Shown in pieces: positions 5,866 to 14,213 of a DNA stretch of 23,088 nucleotides. A program made the position numbers and the translations under genes. The stretch's first letter is position 1, and every line of letters starts with the position of its first letter. The notes beneath the pieces were generated by a model. The model saw only the letters and a program-made list of their open reading frames with translations, ran no database searches and was not told the DNA's origin. This DNA is from an uncultured Blautia sp. (lineage in GTDB: Bacteria; Bacillota; Clostridia; Lachnospirales; Lachnospiraceae). The DNA lies in the NCBI GenBank assembly GCA_902476765.1, contig CABSEJ010000031.1, positions 1 through 23,088 on the forward strand, in the 5' to 3' direction.

Positions 5866-7533
5866 ATGAAAAAAAAATGGTGGCATGACAAGGTTGCCTA
5901 TCAGATTTACCCTAAGAGCTTTTATGATTCCAACGGAGACGGTATCGGAGATTTGCAGGGTATCATACAGAAATTAGATTATCTGAAGGATTTAGGCGTG
6001 GATATTGTGTGGATTTCTCCTATTTATCCATCCCCCTTTGCAGACCAGGGCTATGATATTTCCGATTATTACAGCATTGACCCTGCCTTCGGAACTATGG
6101 AAGACATGGACCTTTTGATTCAGGAAGCTAAGAAAAGAGATATGTATATCCTTATGGACCTGGTGGTAAACCACTGCTCTGATGAACATGAATGGTTTGA
6201 AAAAGCCTGCCAGGACCCGGATGGTGAATACGGTAATTTCTTCTACATAGAGGATAAAAAAGAGGGAGAGCTGCCCTGCAACTGGAGAAGCTATTTCGGC
6301 GGCCCTGTATGGGATTCTCTTCCCGGCCATCCGGACAAGCAGTATATGCATGTCTTCCATAAAAAACAGCCGGATTTAAACTGGGAGAACCCTGTTGTCC
6401 GTGAGGAAGTATACAAAAATATTAACTGGTGGCTGGATAAAGGTCTGGGCGGTTTCCGTGTAGACGCCATCATCAATATTAAAAAGAAGCTGCCATACAA
6501 AGATTATCCGGCTGACCGTGAGGATGGTCTCAGCGATATTTCCCAGATGCTGGCAGACGCTGAAGGCGTTGGCGAATTCCTGGGAGAAATGCAGCAGAAA
6601 ACCTTTGGCCCTCACGATGCCTTCTCTGTTGGCGAAGTATTTAATATAAAGGACGAGGAATTCCCCAATTTCGTAGGAGACAACGGCTATTTTTCTTCTA
6701 TCTTCGATTTCACCACTACTTCCTGGGGGAAGAATGACAAAGGCTGGTACGCCAGCAAGAGACCTGGTGCAGAGGATTATAAGAAATGTTATTTCCAGTC
6801 CCAGAAAAAAATCGGCAATCACGGCTTCTACTCCAATATTATCGAGAATCATGACGAGCCCCGTGGGGTAAGCTACTATCTGCCGGAAGGAGAAGTAACT
6901 GACAGAAGCAAAAAAATGCTGGCAACTCTGTACTTCCTGATGAGAGGTCTTCCATTCATCTATCAGGGACAGGAAATCGGAATGGAAAATCTGGGCGTAG
7001 TTCCTCTGGAACAGATTGATGACGTCAGCGCTCTGGACCAGTACCAGGTATGTATTGACGCCGGCTATACTCCTGAGGAGGCTTTAAAAATTGTTTCCGT
7101 TTATAACCGTGACAACGCCAGAACTCCGGTACAGTGGAACGCACAGAAAAACGGCGGCTTTACCCAGGGCACTCCATGGCTTCAGGTAAATCCCAATTAC
7201 ACTGCCATCAATGTGGAATCTCAGGAAAATGACCCTGAATCCGTATTGTCCTTCTACAAGAAGCTGATTAGCCTGAGAAAAAATCCGGAATACAAGGAAA
7301 CCCTGATATACGGGGATGTAATTCCTTATCTTGAGGAGCAGAAAAATCTTATGGCTTATTACAGAAAGGGCGAGAAGAGCCTGCTGGTTCTGGGCAATTT
7401 CCAGAAAGACGCCCAGTCCGTGGTTCTGCCGTCTTCCAGCTATAAGGTATTGTTAAACAACTGTCCTGAAACGGAAATTTCTTCCGATGAAATTCAAATG
7501 GAAGGTTACCAGGTATTGGTATTAGAGCTGTAA
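5866..7533 (+). CDS. GH13 alpha-glucosidase (oligo-1,6-glucosidase type, GH13_31-like)
   Basis: A 555-residue cytoplasmic enzyme without signal peptide, the usual length for this group. The (beta/alpha)8 barrel motifs are all present: the calcium site DSNGDGIGDL (21-30), DLVVNHCSDEH (98-108), GFRVDA with nucleophile Asp200, FSVGEVF with acid/base Glu257, and ENHDEP with Asp330. It should hydrolyse the non-reducing terminal alpha-glucosyl bond of short oligosaccharides. The residue after the nucleophile is Ala201; characterised oligo-1,6-glucosidases have Val and alpha-1,4 enzymes often Thr, so linkage preference is open. GGAGG precedes the ATG. The adjacent AraC regulator is the likely control. 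Trehalose-6-phosphate hydrolase is a less likely alternative. Confidence 0.93.
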   Translation: MKKKWWHDKVAYQIYPKSFYDSNGDGIGDLQGIIQKLDYLKDLGVDIVWISPIYPSPFADQGYDISDYYSIDPAFGTMEDMDLLIQEAKKRDMYILMDLVVNHCSDEHEWFEKACQDPDGEYGNFFYIEDKKEGELPCNWRSYFGGPVWDSLPGHPDKQYMHVFHKKQPDLNWENPVVREEVYKNINWWLDKGLGGFRVDAIINIKKKLPYKDYPADREDGLSDISQMLADAEGVGEFLGEMQQKTFGPHDAFSVGEVFNIKDEEFPNFVGDNGYFSSIFDFTTTSWGKNDKGWYASKRPGAEDYKKCYFQSQKKIGNHGFYSNIIENHDEPRGVSYYLPEGEVTDRSKKMLATLYFLMRGLPFIYQGQEIGMENLGVVPLEQIDDVSALDQYQVCIDAGYTPEEALKIVSVYNRDNARTPVQWNAQKNGGFTQGTPWLQVNPNYTAINVESQENDPESVLSFYKKLISLRKNPEYKETLIYGDVIPYLEEQKNLMAYYRKGEKSLLVLGNFQKDAQSVVLPSSSYKVLLNNCPETEISSDEIQMEGYQVLVLEL

Positions 7534-7587
7534 TCCATTTTATGTAATCTCATTCCTGATTTTTATAAACTGCTTTTTGCACCATCC

Positions 7588-7635
7588 CTTTTCAGGCAGC
7601 ATAGAATAAACTATATTTCTCTGCTGCCTGAAAGG
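7588..7635 (+). promoter_or_regulatory. Inverted repeat overlapping the feoA ribosome binding site
   Basis: CTTTTCAGGCAGC (7588-7600) can pair over 13 bp (one G-T) with GCTGCCTGAAAGG (7623-7635). The right arm includes the first two G residues of the AAAGGAG ribosome binding site of feoA. The 22-base loop includes a possible nested ATAG/CTAT pairing. It could be an RNA switch hiding the ribosome binding site or a DNA operator for an iron regulator; which one is not decided by the sequence. Confidence 0.55.
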
Positions 7636-7644
7636 AGTGGCAAA

Positions 7645-7923
7645 ATGTCCGAAATTCCACTGTCCCGTCTGAAAAAGAATCAAACCGGAATAATTACAAA
7701 GCTTTCCGGCAGCCAGAAGCTTTCCCCGGAAGACGCCTCTGTTCTCTGCCGGTTCCTGGAGCTGGGTTTCTGTGAAGGCACCAGCGTTACCTGTGTAAAC
7801 ACCGGTATTTTCAAAAATCCTCATGCCTACCGTCTGAGGGGCACGGTAATTGCCCTTCGAAACGAGGACGCATCTATGATTTTAGTTGAAACCGTCACTT
7901 CCTGCGGCGAATCCGGGAGGTGA
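7645..7923 (+). CDS. feoA: FeoA ferrous iron transport accessory protein
   Basis: A 92-residue cytoplasmic protein with the SH3-like FeoA fold. LSRLKKNQTGIITKLSG comes first, then FLELGFCEGTSVTCV (about residues 36-50), the conserved 'LGF-x-xG' turn, and a final strand with ALRNEDASMILVE. FeoA works with FeoB in uptake of Fe(II). It has a slightly long N-terminal half compared with minimal FeoA. GGAG lies 7 bases before the ATG, partly inside an inverted repeat. The feoB ATG lies 5 bases after its stop, so the pair forms one operon. Confidence 0.92.
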   Translation: MSEIPLSRLKKNQTGIITKLSGSQKLSPEDASVLCRFLELGFCEGTSVTCVNTGIFKNPHAYRLRGTVIALRNEDASMILVETVTSCGESGR

Positions 7924-7928
7924 GGTCC

Positions 7929-9881
7929 ATGTCTTTTCACTCCTCCGCCCCAGATTATTCCATTGCACTGGCCGGAAATCCAAATGTAGGAAAAAGCACT
8001 GTTTTTAACCGTCTTACCGGACTGCACCAGCACACAGGGAATTGGTCCGGAAAAACTGTTGCTCTGGCTTCCGGCACATGCAGATTAGGTTCTAAGCTCC
8101 TATCCGTTACCGACCTCCCTGGCTGTTATTCTCTGCAGCCCCGTTCCAAGGAGGAACAGATTGCCAGGGATTTTCTGACCCAGAACAAAGCAGACCTGGT
8201 AGTAGTCATCTGCGATGCCTTATGCCTGGAACGGAATCTTGGACTTCTCTTCCAGGTTCTGGCCCTTACAAACCGGGTAATTCTGTGTATCAACCTAATG
8301 GACCAGGCAGCCAAAAAAGGGGTCCAGGTTTCCTGCACCTCCCTGGAAAAATCTCTCCATATCCCTGTTCTGGGAATTACGGCCAGAAAGAAGGGAGACA
8401 TAAAAAAATTAAAAAATTTGATTTTAGAGACTCTGGAAAAACCAGCCCATGAGAATCACAAACCATATGACGAGACAGAGAAAAACGCCTGCTGCCATGA
8501 CTGTTGTGGCTGTCGTGGCTGCAGTGACTGCCGTGACTGCTGTGGCTGCAGCAGCCTTCATCCCCCCGAAAGCTTCCACGTTCCCGGGGACTGCCTGGCC
8601 TGCTGCTCCTGCCTCTGCCGTCAGAGCGTTCGCTATACCAGACCGGATTACATGAAAAGGGAAGAACGGCTGGACGTCTTGTTTACAGGAAAAATCACGG
8701 CCTTTTTCTTCATGATACTGTTTTTGTTTTGCATTTTCTGGATAACCCTTACTGGCGCCAATTATATCTCGGATATACTTCAGAGGCTGTTATTTTCCCT
8801 GGAACCCCTGCTCTTTCATGGGCTTTCCTCTCTCCTTCCAGAGACATTATGTCAACTGCTTATTCATGGCATTTACAGAGTCACTGCCTGGGTTGTCAGC
8901 GTAATGCTGCCGCCCATGGCCTTGTTTTTTCCTTTTTTTGCCCTTCTGGAGGATTTCGGCTATCTTCCAAGGGCAGCCTTTAACCTGGACCGTTGTTTTG
9001 CAAAATGTAATTCCTGCGGGAAGCAGGCGCTGACCATGATGATGGGCTTTGGCTGTAATGCAGCGGGAGTTACTGGATGCCGCATTATAGATTCTCCCAG
9101 AGAAAGGCTTATTGCCATCCTGACCAACAGTCTGGTTCCTTGTAACGGACGTTTTCCGACTATCCTGGCTATCCTTACTATGTTTTTCTCCATTTCTGCA
9201 GAAGGGCCTGCAGCCGGACTTATGCTGGCACTTATGCTTACGGGTGTGGTGGTTTTCGGCATTTGTATGACTTTTTTCTCCTCCTGGCTTTTGTCTAAAA
9301 CCATTCTGAAAGGGGTTCCCTCCTTTTTTGCCCTGGAGCTGCCTCCTTACCGAAGGCCTCCTTTTCTCCAGGTTATTTTCCGGTCCTTTACGGACAGAAC
9401 CCTGAAAATACTGCTGCGAGCCTTAAAAACAGCCGCTCCCGCAGGACTTTTCATCTGGCTTCTGGCAAACACCGGTCTTGGCGGGGTCTCCCTTCTGACA
9501 CACGCCTGCAGACTTTTAGACCCCCTGGCAGGATTTTTGGGGCTGGACGGTCCCATTCTTCTGGCCTTTCTGCTGGGGATACCGGCAAATGAAATTGTAC
9601 TTCCTATTTTAATCATGGCTTATACAGCCCAAACCTCCCTTACTGGCTTCGGAAATCTGGCAGGGCTTTCCACTCTTCTTATGAACCAGGGCTGGACAAC
9701 AGAAACTGCTTTGTGTGTGCTGGTTCTCTGTGTGCTGCACTGGCCCTGCGCCACTACCCTGCTCACCATAAAAAAAGAAACCCAAAGCCTGAAGTGGACG
9801 GCACTGTCCTTCTGCCTGCCCACTGCTCTGGGTTTCCTTATATGTTTTTTACTCCACAGCGCTTTCTGGATTTTCGGGTAG
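7929..9881 (+). CDS. feoB: FeoB ferrous iron transporter with Cys-rich linker
   Basis: This 650-residue inner-membrane Fe(II) transporter has an N-terminal GTPase. G1 is GNPNVGKST (16-24), G3 is DLPG (62-65), G4 is NLMD (122-125). The membrane part starts at about 252 and holds the gate motifs CGKQALTMMMGFGCNAAG (363-380) and LVPCNGRFP (402-410). Between the GTPase and the membrane part, residues 188-230 contain 15 cysteines in 43 residues, plus one histidine close by and another inside the stretch; this is not part of the standard FeoB domain. ATG 7929 is preferred to an in-frame GTG at 7920 because GGAGG sits 8 bases before the ATG. The 3' end overlaps the convergent EamA gene by 33 bases. 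Confidence 0.96.
   Translation: MSFHSSAPDYSIALAGNPNVGKSTVFNRLTGLHQHTGNWSGKTVALASGTCRLGSKLLSVTDLPGCYSLQPRSKEEQIARDFLTQNKADLVVVICDALCLERNLGLLFQVLALTNRVILCINLMDQAAKKGVQVSCTSLEKSLHIPVLGITARKKGDIKKLKNLILETLEKPAHENHKPYDETEKNACCHDCCGCRGCSDCRDCCGCSSLHPPESFHVPGDCLACCSCLCRQSVRYTRPDYMKREERLDVLFTGKITAFFFMILFLFCIFWITLTGANYISDILQRLLFSLEPLLFHGLSSLLPETLCQLLIHGIYRVTAWVVSVMLPPMALFFPFFALLEDFGYLPRAAFNLDRCFAKCNSCGKQALTMMMGFGCNAAGVTGCRIIDSPRERLIAILTNSLVPCNGRFPTILAILTMFFSISAEGPAAGLMLALMLTGVVVFGICMTFFSSWLLSKTILKGVPSFFALELPPYRRPPFLQVIFRSFTDRTLKILLRALKTAAPAGLFIWLLANTGLGGVSLLTHACRLLDPLAGFLGLDGPILLAFLLGIPANEIVLPILIMAYTAQTSLTGFGNLAGLSTLLMNQGWTTETALCVLVLCVLHWPCATTLLTIKKETQSLKWTALSFCLPTALGFLICFLLHSAFWIFG
8490..8618 (+). 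repeat. Low-complexity TG/GC-rich tandem-like segment encoding the FeoB Cys cluster
   Basis: The DNA is built from imperfect short units around GTGACTGC and TGTGGCTG that give Cys-x-x-Cys and Cys-Cys-Gly-Cys peptides in the feoB frame. Its composition is unlike the flanking coding sequence. Such segments can expand or contract by slippage, so the length may vary between strains. Confidence 0.5.
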
Positions 9882-10820
9882 CTTCCCTCTCCTGTTTATG
9901 AGACAGATGCCCAGACACACCAAAACCAGGGCAAGGAGAATCTGCCAGCCCTGGGCTTGATTTTCTTCTCCCAAGATAAGGGCTGAAAGCATAACGCCAA
10001 ATACCGGATTGGTAAAACCGAAAATAGCAATCCTGGAAACCGGATGATGCTTTAAAAGCACACCCCACAGCGAAAAAGCCACAGAAGAAATCAAGGCAAG
10101 GTACAAAAGAATCCCCAGGCCCTCCGGACTTATCCTGGAGATTCTGCCGCCCATCAGAAGACCTGCTCCAATCATCACCAGACCTCCCAGCATAAACTGA
10201 TACCCGCTGAGGGTTACCGGGTCCTCATTCTTAGAGTAGATTTTCAGCAGACAGGAAGCTACTGCATAGCCCGCCACGGAAATCAACAGAAAGCCTTCTC
10301 CGTCAAACCTGGCGCTAAGGCCCAATCCGCTGCCATTTAAATTCACCAGCACCACCCCGGAGAATCCTATGACACAGGCAATGAGTTTTCGTGAGGTAAG
10401 CTTTTCCTGGCGAAAAACTAAACTGGCGGTCAAAATAGTGATAAAAGAACTGGAGGCCACGATAATGGAACCCTTCACCCCGGTTGTATGGGACAGTCCC
10501 AGATAGAAAAACACATACTGCAGGATAGTCTGAAATACTGACAGCTTCATTACCATTCCCCAGGAGCTTCTTTTGGGAAATAAAAAGCGCCGCTGTATCA
10601 GACTTCCAAACACCACGGCCAGAGCCCCTGCCAGAAAAAAGCGCAGACCTGCAAACAGAATCTGGGAAGCCGGATTATCCGAAGGTATCTGAAACAATTG
10701 ATAACCTATTTTAATAGAAGGAAAGGCGCTCCCCCACAATCCATTGCATAAAACAGCCAGGAGACTGGCCACCCAGAGCTTATCCAAAATACTTCTCTTT
10801 TCTTTTTCTTGGTAATTCAT
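9849..10820 (-). CDS. EamA/DMT family transporter
   Basis: A 323-residue protein with ten predicted membrane segments arranged as two EamA repeats of five (about 15-160 and 175-312). Typical features are NGLWGSAFPSIKIGY in the first helix, LRFFLAGALAVV, and the second-repeat end VFGVMLSALILGE. Members export small metabolites such as amino acids or nucleosides; the substrate here is not predictable. AAAGGA precedes the ATG. It lies 159 bases after the FGGY kinase gene on the same strand, but a strong hairpin separates them, so its membership of the sugar operon is uncertain. Its end overlaps feoB tail to tail by 33 bases. Confidence 0.93.
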   Translation of the reverse strand: MNYQEKEKRSILDKLWVASLLAVLCNGLWGSAFPSIKIGYQLFQIPSDNPASQILFAGLRFFLAGALAVVFGSLIQRRFLFPKRSSWGMVMKLSVFQTILQYVFFYLGLSHTTGVKGSIIVASSSFITILTASLVFRQEKLTSRKLIACVIGFSGVVLVNLNGSGLGLSARFDGEGFLLISVAGYAVASCLLKIYSKNEDPVTLSGYQFMLGGLVMIGAGLLMGGRISRISPEGLGILLYLALISSVAFSLWGVLLKHHPVSRIAIFGFTNPVFGVMLSALILGEENQAQGWQILLALVLVCLGICLINRRGKLPENPESAVE

Positions 10821-10886
10821 TTTCCTTTCTCATCTTATCATAAAATGCCTGTTTAGGGAATCCCCGGAATATCACAACATACAGCA

Positions 10887-10914
10887 GAAGGGAGCCAGTT
10901 AAACTGCTCCCTTC
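10887..10914 (-). other. Strong hairpin between the kinase and EamA genes
   Basis: A perfect 9-bp stem (GAAGGGAGC/GCTCCCTTC) with possible further pairing in the 10-base loop. No T-run follows on the minus strand, so it is either a weak terminator of the sugar operon or an mRNA end-stabilising or processing hairpin. Confidence 0.5.
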
Positions 10915-10979
10915 CGCAAAGTTCAATTTTCTATAGTTTCTTCTACTACCGCTATCCAATCTTCCCCTATTTAATCTTC

Positions 10980-12455
10980 TCATTTTTTCTCCAGAACAGT
11001 CTCCACTGCTGCCTTCCAGCCCTGGTATTTTCTGTCAGCCTCTTTTTTGTCCATCCGGGGCTCATAGGCTTTTCGCTCCATCTTAGCAAACAGTTCTTCT
11101 TTGGAATAAAGGCCCAGACCCAAACCTGCCGCATAGGCTGCTCCGATGCCGGACAATTCCTCTGCTTTTGGCACCTGTATAGGAATCCTTCCTATGTCAC
11201 TCTGAAACTGCATGAGATACTCATTTCTGGTAGGGCCTCCGTCAGCACGGAGCGCACGGATTGGTATACCGGAATCCGCCTCCATAACCCTGATTATATC
11301 GGTAATCTGATAAGCAATACAATCCAGGGCAGCACGGACCACTTCTGCCTTTCCTGTGGTTCTGGTAATACCGTACAAAATCCCTTCCGCACCGCTGTCC
11401 CAGTAAGGCGCCCCCAGTCCGGTAAAAGCCGGCACCAGATAAGTATGGTCTTCCGGCGCCGCCTTTTTGGCTAACTCCTCTGTCTCACCGGCAGATGCAA
11501 TAAGCTTTAAATCCTTTTCCAGCCAGGTAATGACAGCTCCCGTATAGTTAATATTGCCTTCCAGCACATAATGAACCTTGCCGTTCATCCCCCAAGCCAG
11601 AGAGGAGACTACCCCGTGCTGGCTGAATACCGGCTGCTCTCCTACATTCATCATCACAGAAGAGCCGGTACCATAAGTAGCTTTCACCATGCCCTTTTCC
11701 AGACATCCCTGTCCAAAAAGAGCCCCGTGGGAATCTCCCAGCACTCCATGTATGGGGATGGGACGTTCCAGAAACCCTTCGAAATCTGTCTCTCCATAAT
11801 AGCCGTCAGAATCTGTAACTTCCGGCAGAAGCTTAGGAGAAATCCCAAACAAAGCGCAAATTTCCTCATCCCAGGACAGGGTGCTGATATTGAAGAGCTG
11901 TGTCCTGGAAGCATTGGAGTAATCTGTCCGGTATACTTTTCCTCCTGTAAGGCGGTATACCAGGAAGCTATCAACTGTACCGCACCGCAGCAGCCCTTTT
12001 GCTGCCAGTTCCCTGGCTTCTTCTACATTTTCCTGAATCCAGGCCAGCTTTGCGGCAGAAAAGTAAGGAGACAGCTGAAGACCTGTCCTTTCTTTTATCA
12101 TAGCCTCATGGACCTTTAATCTCTGGCATATGGCTTCTCCCCTGGCGCACTGCCACACAATAGCATTGTACACAGGTCTTCCTTCCCTGTTCCAGGACAA
12201 GGCGGTTTCCCGCTGGTTGCTGATGCCTGCCCCTACAATCTCTTCTTTTGAAATTCCGGCTTTTTCTACCACGTTTCTCACGGTTTGTATCACATTTCTG
12301 TAGAACTCTTCCGGATCGTGCTCCACCCATCCCTTTTCATTGACGATTTGCCGGTGAGGTAAATCCGCCCTTGCCAAAAGCTCTCCGTTTTCATCAAACA
12401 GCAGGGACTTGGTGCCTTGAGTGCTTTGGTCTATACCTATTATATATTTTCCCAT
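10980..12455 (-). CDS. FGGY carbohydrate kinase, glycerol-kinase-like (candidate apulose kinase)
   Basis: A 491-residue ATP-dependent sugar kinase of the FGGY family, closest by eye to glycerol kinase: GIDQSTQGTKS (7-17), WVEHDPEEF, SNQRET (79-84), YNAIVWQCARGEAIC, SPYFSAAKL (129-137). Arg82, Glu83, Tyr131 and Asp241 match glycerol-binding residues of GlpK. However, the GlpK pair Asp-Gln (GDQQ) is GDSH here (Ser242), and the phenylalanine of TYGTGCF is Ser266, which opens the substrate pocket. The gene directly abuts the transketolase C-half gene (stop followed at once by ATG) and is the last gene of the sugar operon. In this context apulose kinase (ApsK-type, forming apulose 4-phosphate) is the best guess; glycerol or xylulose kinase remain alternatives. 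Confidence 0.85.
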   Translation of the reverse strand: MGKYIIGIDQSTQGTKSLLFDENGELLARADLPHRQIVNEKGWVEHDPEEFYRNVIQTVRNVVEKAGISKEEIVGAGISNQRETALSWNREGRPVYNAIVWQCARGEAICQRLKVHEAMIKERTGLQLSPYFSAAKLAWIQENVEEARELAAKGLLRCGTVDSFLVYRLTGGKVYRTDYSNASRTQLFNISTLSWDEEICALFGISPKLLPEVTDSDGYYGETDFEGFLERPIPIHGVLGDSHGALFGQGCLEKGMVKATYGTGSSVMMNVGEQPVFSQHGVVSSLAWGMNGKVHYVLEGNINYTGAVITWLEKDLKLIASAGETEELAKKAAPEDHTYLVPAFTGLGAPYWDSGAEGILYGITRTTGKAEVVRAALDCIAYQITDIIRVMEADSGIPIRALRADGGPTRNEYLMQFQSDIGRIPIQVPKAEELSGIGAAYAAGLGLGLYSKEELFAKMERKAYEPRMDKKEADRKYQGWKAAVETVLEKK

Positions 12456-13385
12456 TTATATCAGCTCCATTGCTTTCTTAGCAATTCCCTCTCCGTTAAG
12501 GCCGTAGTAGTCAAACACTTCCTTAGAGGTTCCGGTAATCACAGGTGCATCTGGCAGAGACAGGTTTACGACTGTCTTCGGACAGCTTGCAGAAACCACC
12601 TGGGAAACCATAGAACCAAGACCTCCAAAAGGAGCATGTTCCTCTGCTGTGATGACTGCTTTGGCGCTTTTTGCTGCTTTTATCACCGCTTCCTCATCCA
12701 GAGGCTTTACACAGTACATATCCAAAACAGTAGCTGAAATTCCTTTTTCTTTCAGTATTTCTGCCGCTTCTAAGGCAGGCTTTACCATTTCCCCGCAGGC
12801 AATAATGGCAATATCCTGTCCTTCTGTCAGCAGGGTAGCCTTATCCATTTCAAAAGGACAATTGTCCTCTGTATAAATATCCTCCACCGGGTTTCTTCCT
12901 ACCCGCACATAAGCAGGTTTTTCATCCTGAAGAAGAGCTTCCACCAGGCGCTTTGTCTGATGGCGGTCGCTGGGAAGATAAACTCTCATATTGGGGATGG
13001 CGGACATGGCTGCAATATCCTGGGCGGAGTGATGACTCATACCCAGGGCTCCATAACTGATTCCGCCGCTGATACCAATCAAGGTTACATTCGTGTTGGA
13101 GTAGGCCACATCAATCTTAGCCTGTTCATAGCTTCTGGTAGAGAGGAAGCAGGCAGGAGAAGCTGCAAAAGGCTTCTTTCCGCATTTTGCCAGTCCGGCA
13201 GAAATGCTCACCAAATTCTGTTCTGCGATACCTGTCTCCACAAACTGCTCCGGAAAGGCTTCTGCAAAAGGAGCCAATGAGGCAGAGCCTCTGGAATCGC
13301 TGCACAATACCATAATATCCTTATCTTCCCCGGCCTTTTCCATAAGTACATTACAGATAGCCTGTCTGTTTGGAATTTTATTCAT
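12456..13385 (-). CDS. Transketolase, C-terminal subunit (candidate apulose-4-phosphate transketolase B)
   Basis: A 309-residue protein with the transketolase pyrimidine-binding and C-terminal domains. ETGIAEQNLVSISAGLA contains the catalytic Glu55 that activates thiamine diphosphate. The C-terminal domain starts near residue 185 and includes AVITAEEHAPFGGLGS. It needs the N-half encoded immediately upstream to form the active site. The start at 13385 is chosen for its GGAGG 9 bases upstream and overlaps the end of the N-half gene by 8 bases, giving coupled translation. Split transketolases occur in many catabolic operons; next to an FGGY kinase and an isomerase this one fits apulose-4-phosphate transketolase, yielding dihydroxyacetone phosphate and xylulose 5-phosphate. 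An ordinary pentose-phosphate role is possible. Confidence 0.88.
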   Translation of the reverse strand: MNKIPNRQAICNVLMEKAGEDKDIMVLCSDSRGSASLAPFAEAFPEQFVETGIAEQNLVSISAGLAKCGKKPFAASPACFLSTRSYEQAKIDVAYSNTNVTLIGISGGISYGALGMSHHSAQDIAAMSAIPNMRVYLPSDRHQTKRLVEALLQDEKPAYVRVGRNPVEDIYTEDNCPFEMDKATLLTEGQDIAIIACGEMVKPALEAAEILKEKGISATVLDMYCVKPLDEEAVIKAAKSAKAVITAEEHAPFGGLGSMVSQVVSASCPKTVVNLSLPDAPVITGTSKEVFDYYGLNGEGIAKKAMELI

Positions 13386-14211
13386 GAAGAACAGCCTCCT
13401 TCCTTGCTGCAAAATCCTTGATAATCTGTTGATATTCTTCCTGGGTAGGAACTTTGTGGTGCCAGTTAGCCTTATTTTCCATAACAGGAGAGCCGCAGCC
13501 CTTCACTGTATCTGCAATGATTGCCGTAGGCTGTCCCTTTACAGCCTTGGCTTCCTGGAATGCCTGATTCAGCTGGTCTATATCATTTCCATCCTTTACC
13601 TCAATTACATGCCAGCCAAAGGAGCGGATTCTCTCTCCTAAATCATCATGACCCATAACGTCTTCTGTATTTCCGGAAATCTGAAGCCGGTTCCTGTCAA
13701 TTACTGCACAAAGATTATCCAGCTTATACTGATGGCCTGCCATAAAGCCTTCCCACACAGAGCCTTCCGCCAGTTCCCCGTCTCCCATAACGGTATAAAC
13801 CCTGTAATCTTTGCCATCCTTTTTCCCGGCCAATGCCATACCTACACAAACAGGCAGCCCATGTCCCAGGGACCCGGAATTCATCTCGATACCCGGCAGC
13901 TTATTGTTAGGATGTCCGATATACTTGGAACCGAATTTGGAAAAATTCTGAATCACATCCTGAATATCCAGAAAGCCTCTGGCTGCCAGCACTGCATAAT
14001 AGGCTTCCACAGAATGTCCCTTGCTGAGAACAAACCGGTCTCTGTCCGGGTCATCCGGATTTTCCGGAGATACTTTCATCTGACAGAAGTACAAGCTCAC
14101 CAGAATTTCCATAACGCTCATATCTCCTCCGATATGGCCTCCCTTTCCGGCAATAATCATATCTACTACATCTTTTCGTAAATCAAAAGCCTTTGCCTTT
14201 AAATTTTCCAT
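13378..14211 (-). CDS. Transketolase, N-terminal subunit (candidate apulose-4-phosphate transketolase A)
   Basis: A 277-residue thiamine-diphosphate-binding half of a split transketolase. Key residues are visible: His26 in GHIGG, SKGHS (63-67), GHP (99-101), and the cofactor motif beginning GDGELAEG (143-150) with Asn174 in IDRNRLQ. The ATG at 14211 is preferred because GAGGTG lies 7 bases upstream; an in-frame GTG two codons earlier is badly placed relative to it. The gene starts 2 bases after the isomerase stop and its end overlaps the C-half gene. The two halves together transfer a two-carbon ketol unit in the cytoplasm. The donor is inferred from context only. Confidence 0.88.
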   Translation of the reverse strand: MENLKAKAFDLRKDVVDMIIAGKGGHIGGDMSVMEILVSLYFCQMKVSPENPDDPDRDRFVLSKGHSVEAYYAVLAARGFLDIQDVIQNFSKFGSKYIGHPNNKLPGIEMNSGSLGHGLPVCVGMALAGKKDGKDYRVYTVMGDGELAEGSVWEGFMAGHQYKLDNLCAVIDRNRLQISGNTEDVMGHDDLGERIRSFGWHVIEVKDGNDIDQLNQAFQEAKAVKGQPTAIIADTVKGCGSPVMENKANWHHKVPTQEEYQQIIKDFAARKEAVLHE

Positions 14212-14213
14212 AC

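Noticed and set aside
7920..7928. GTG start for feoB three codons upstream
   Set aside because: The GGAGG motif is spaced correctly for the ATG at 7929 and overlaps the GTG itself.
8449..8655. An Ala/Val-rich open frame in the feoB Cys-cluster region
   Set aside because: It is the out-of-frame reading of the same repeat-like DNA; feoB frame is supported by conserved domains on both sides.
10780..10983. A 67-codon open frame on the minus strand starting at the kinase stop (ATGA overlap)
   Set aside because: Its composition is Arg/Lys-rich without a recognisable motif, it runs through the hairpin at 10887-10914 and overlaps the start of the EamA gene by 41 bases in another frame; most likely not translated.
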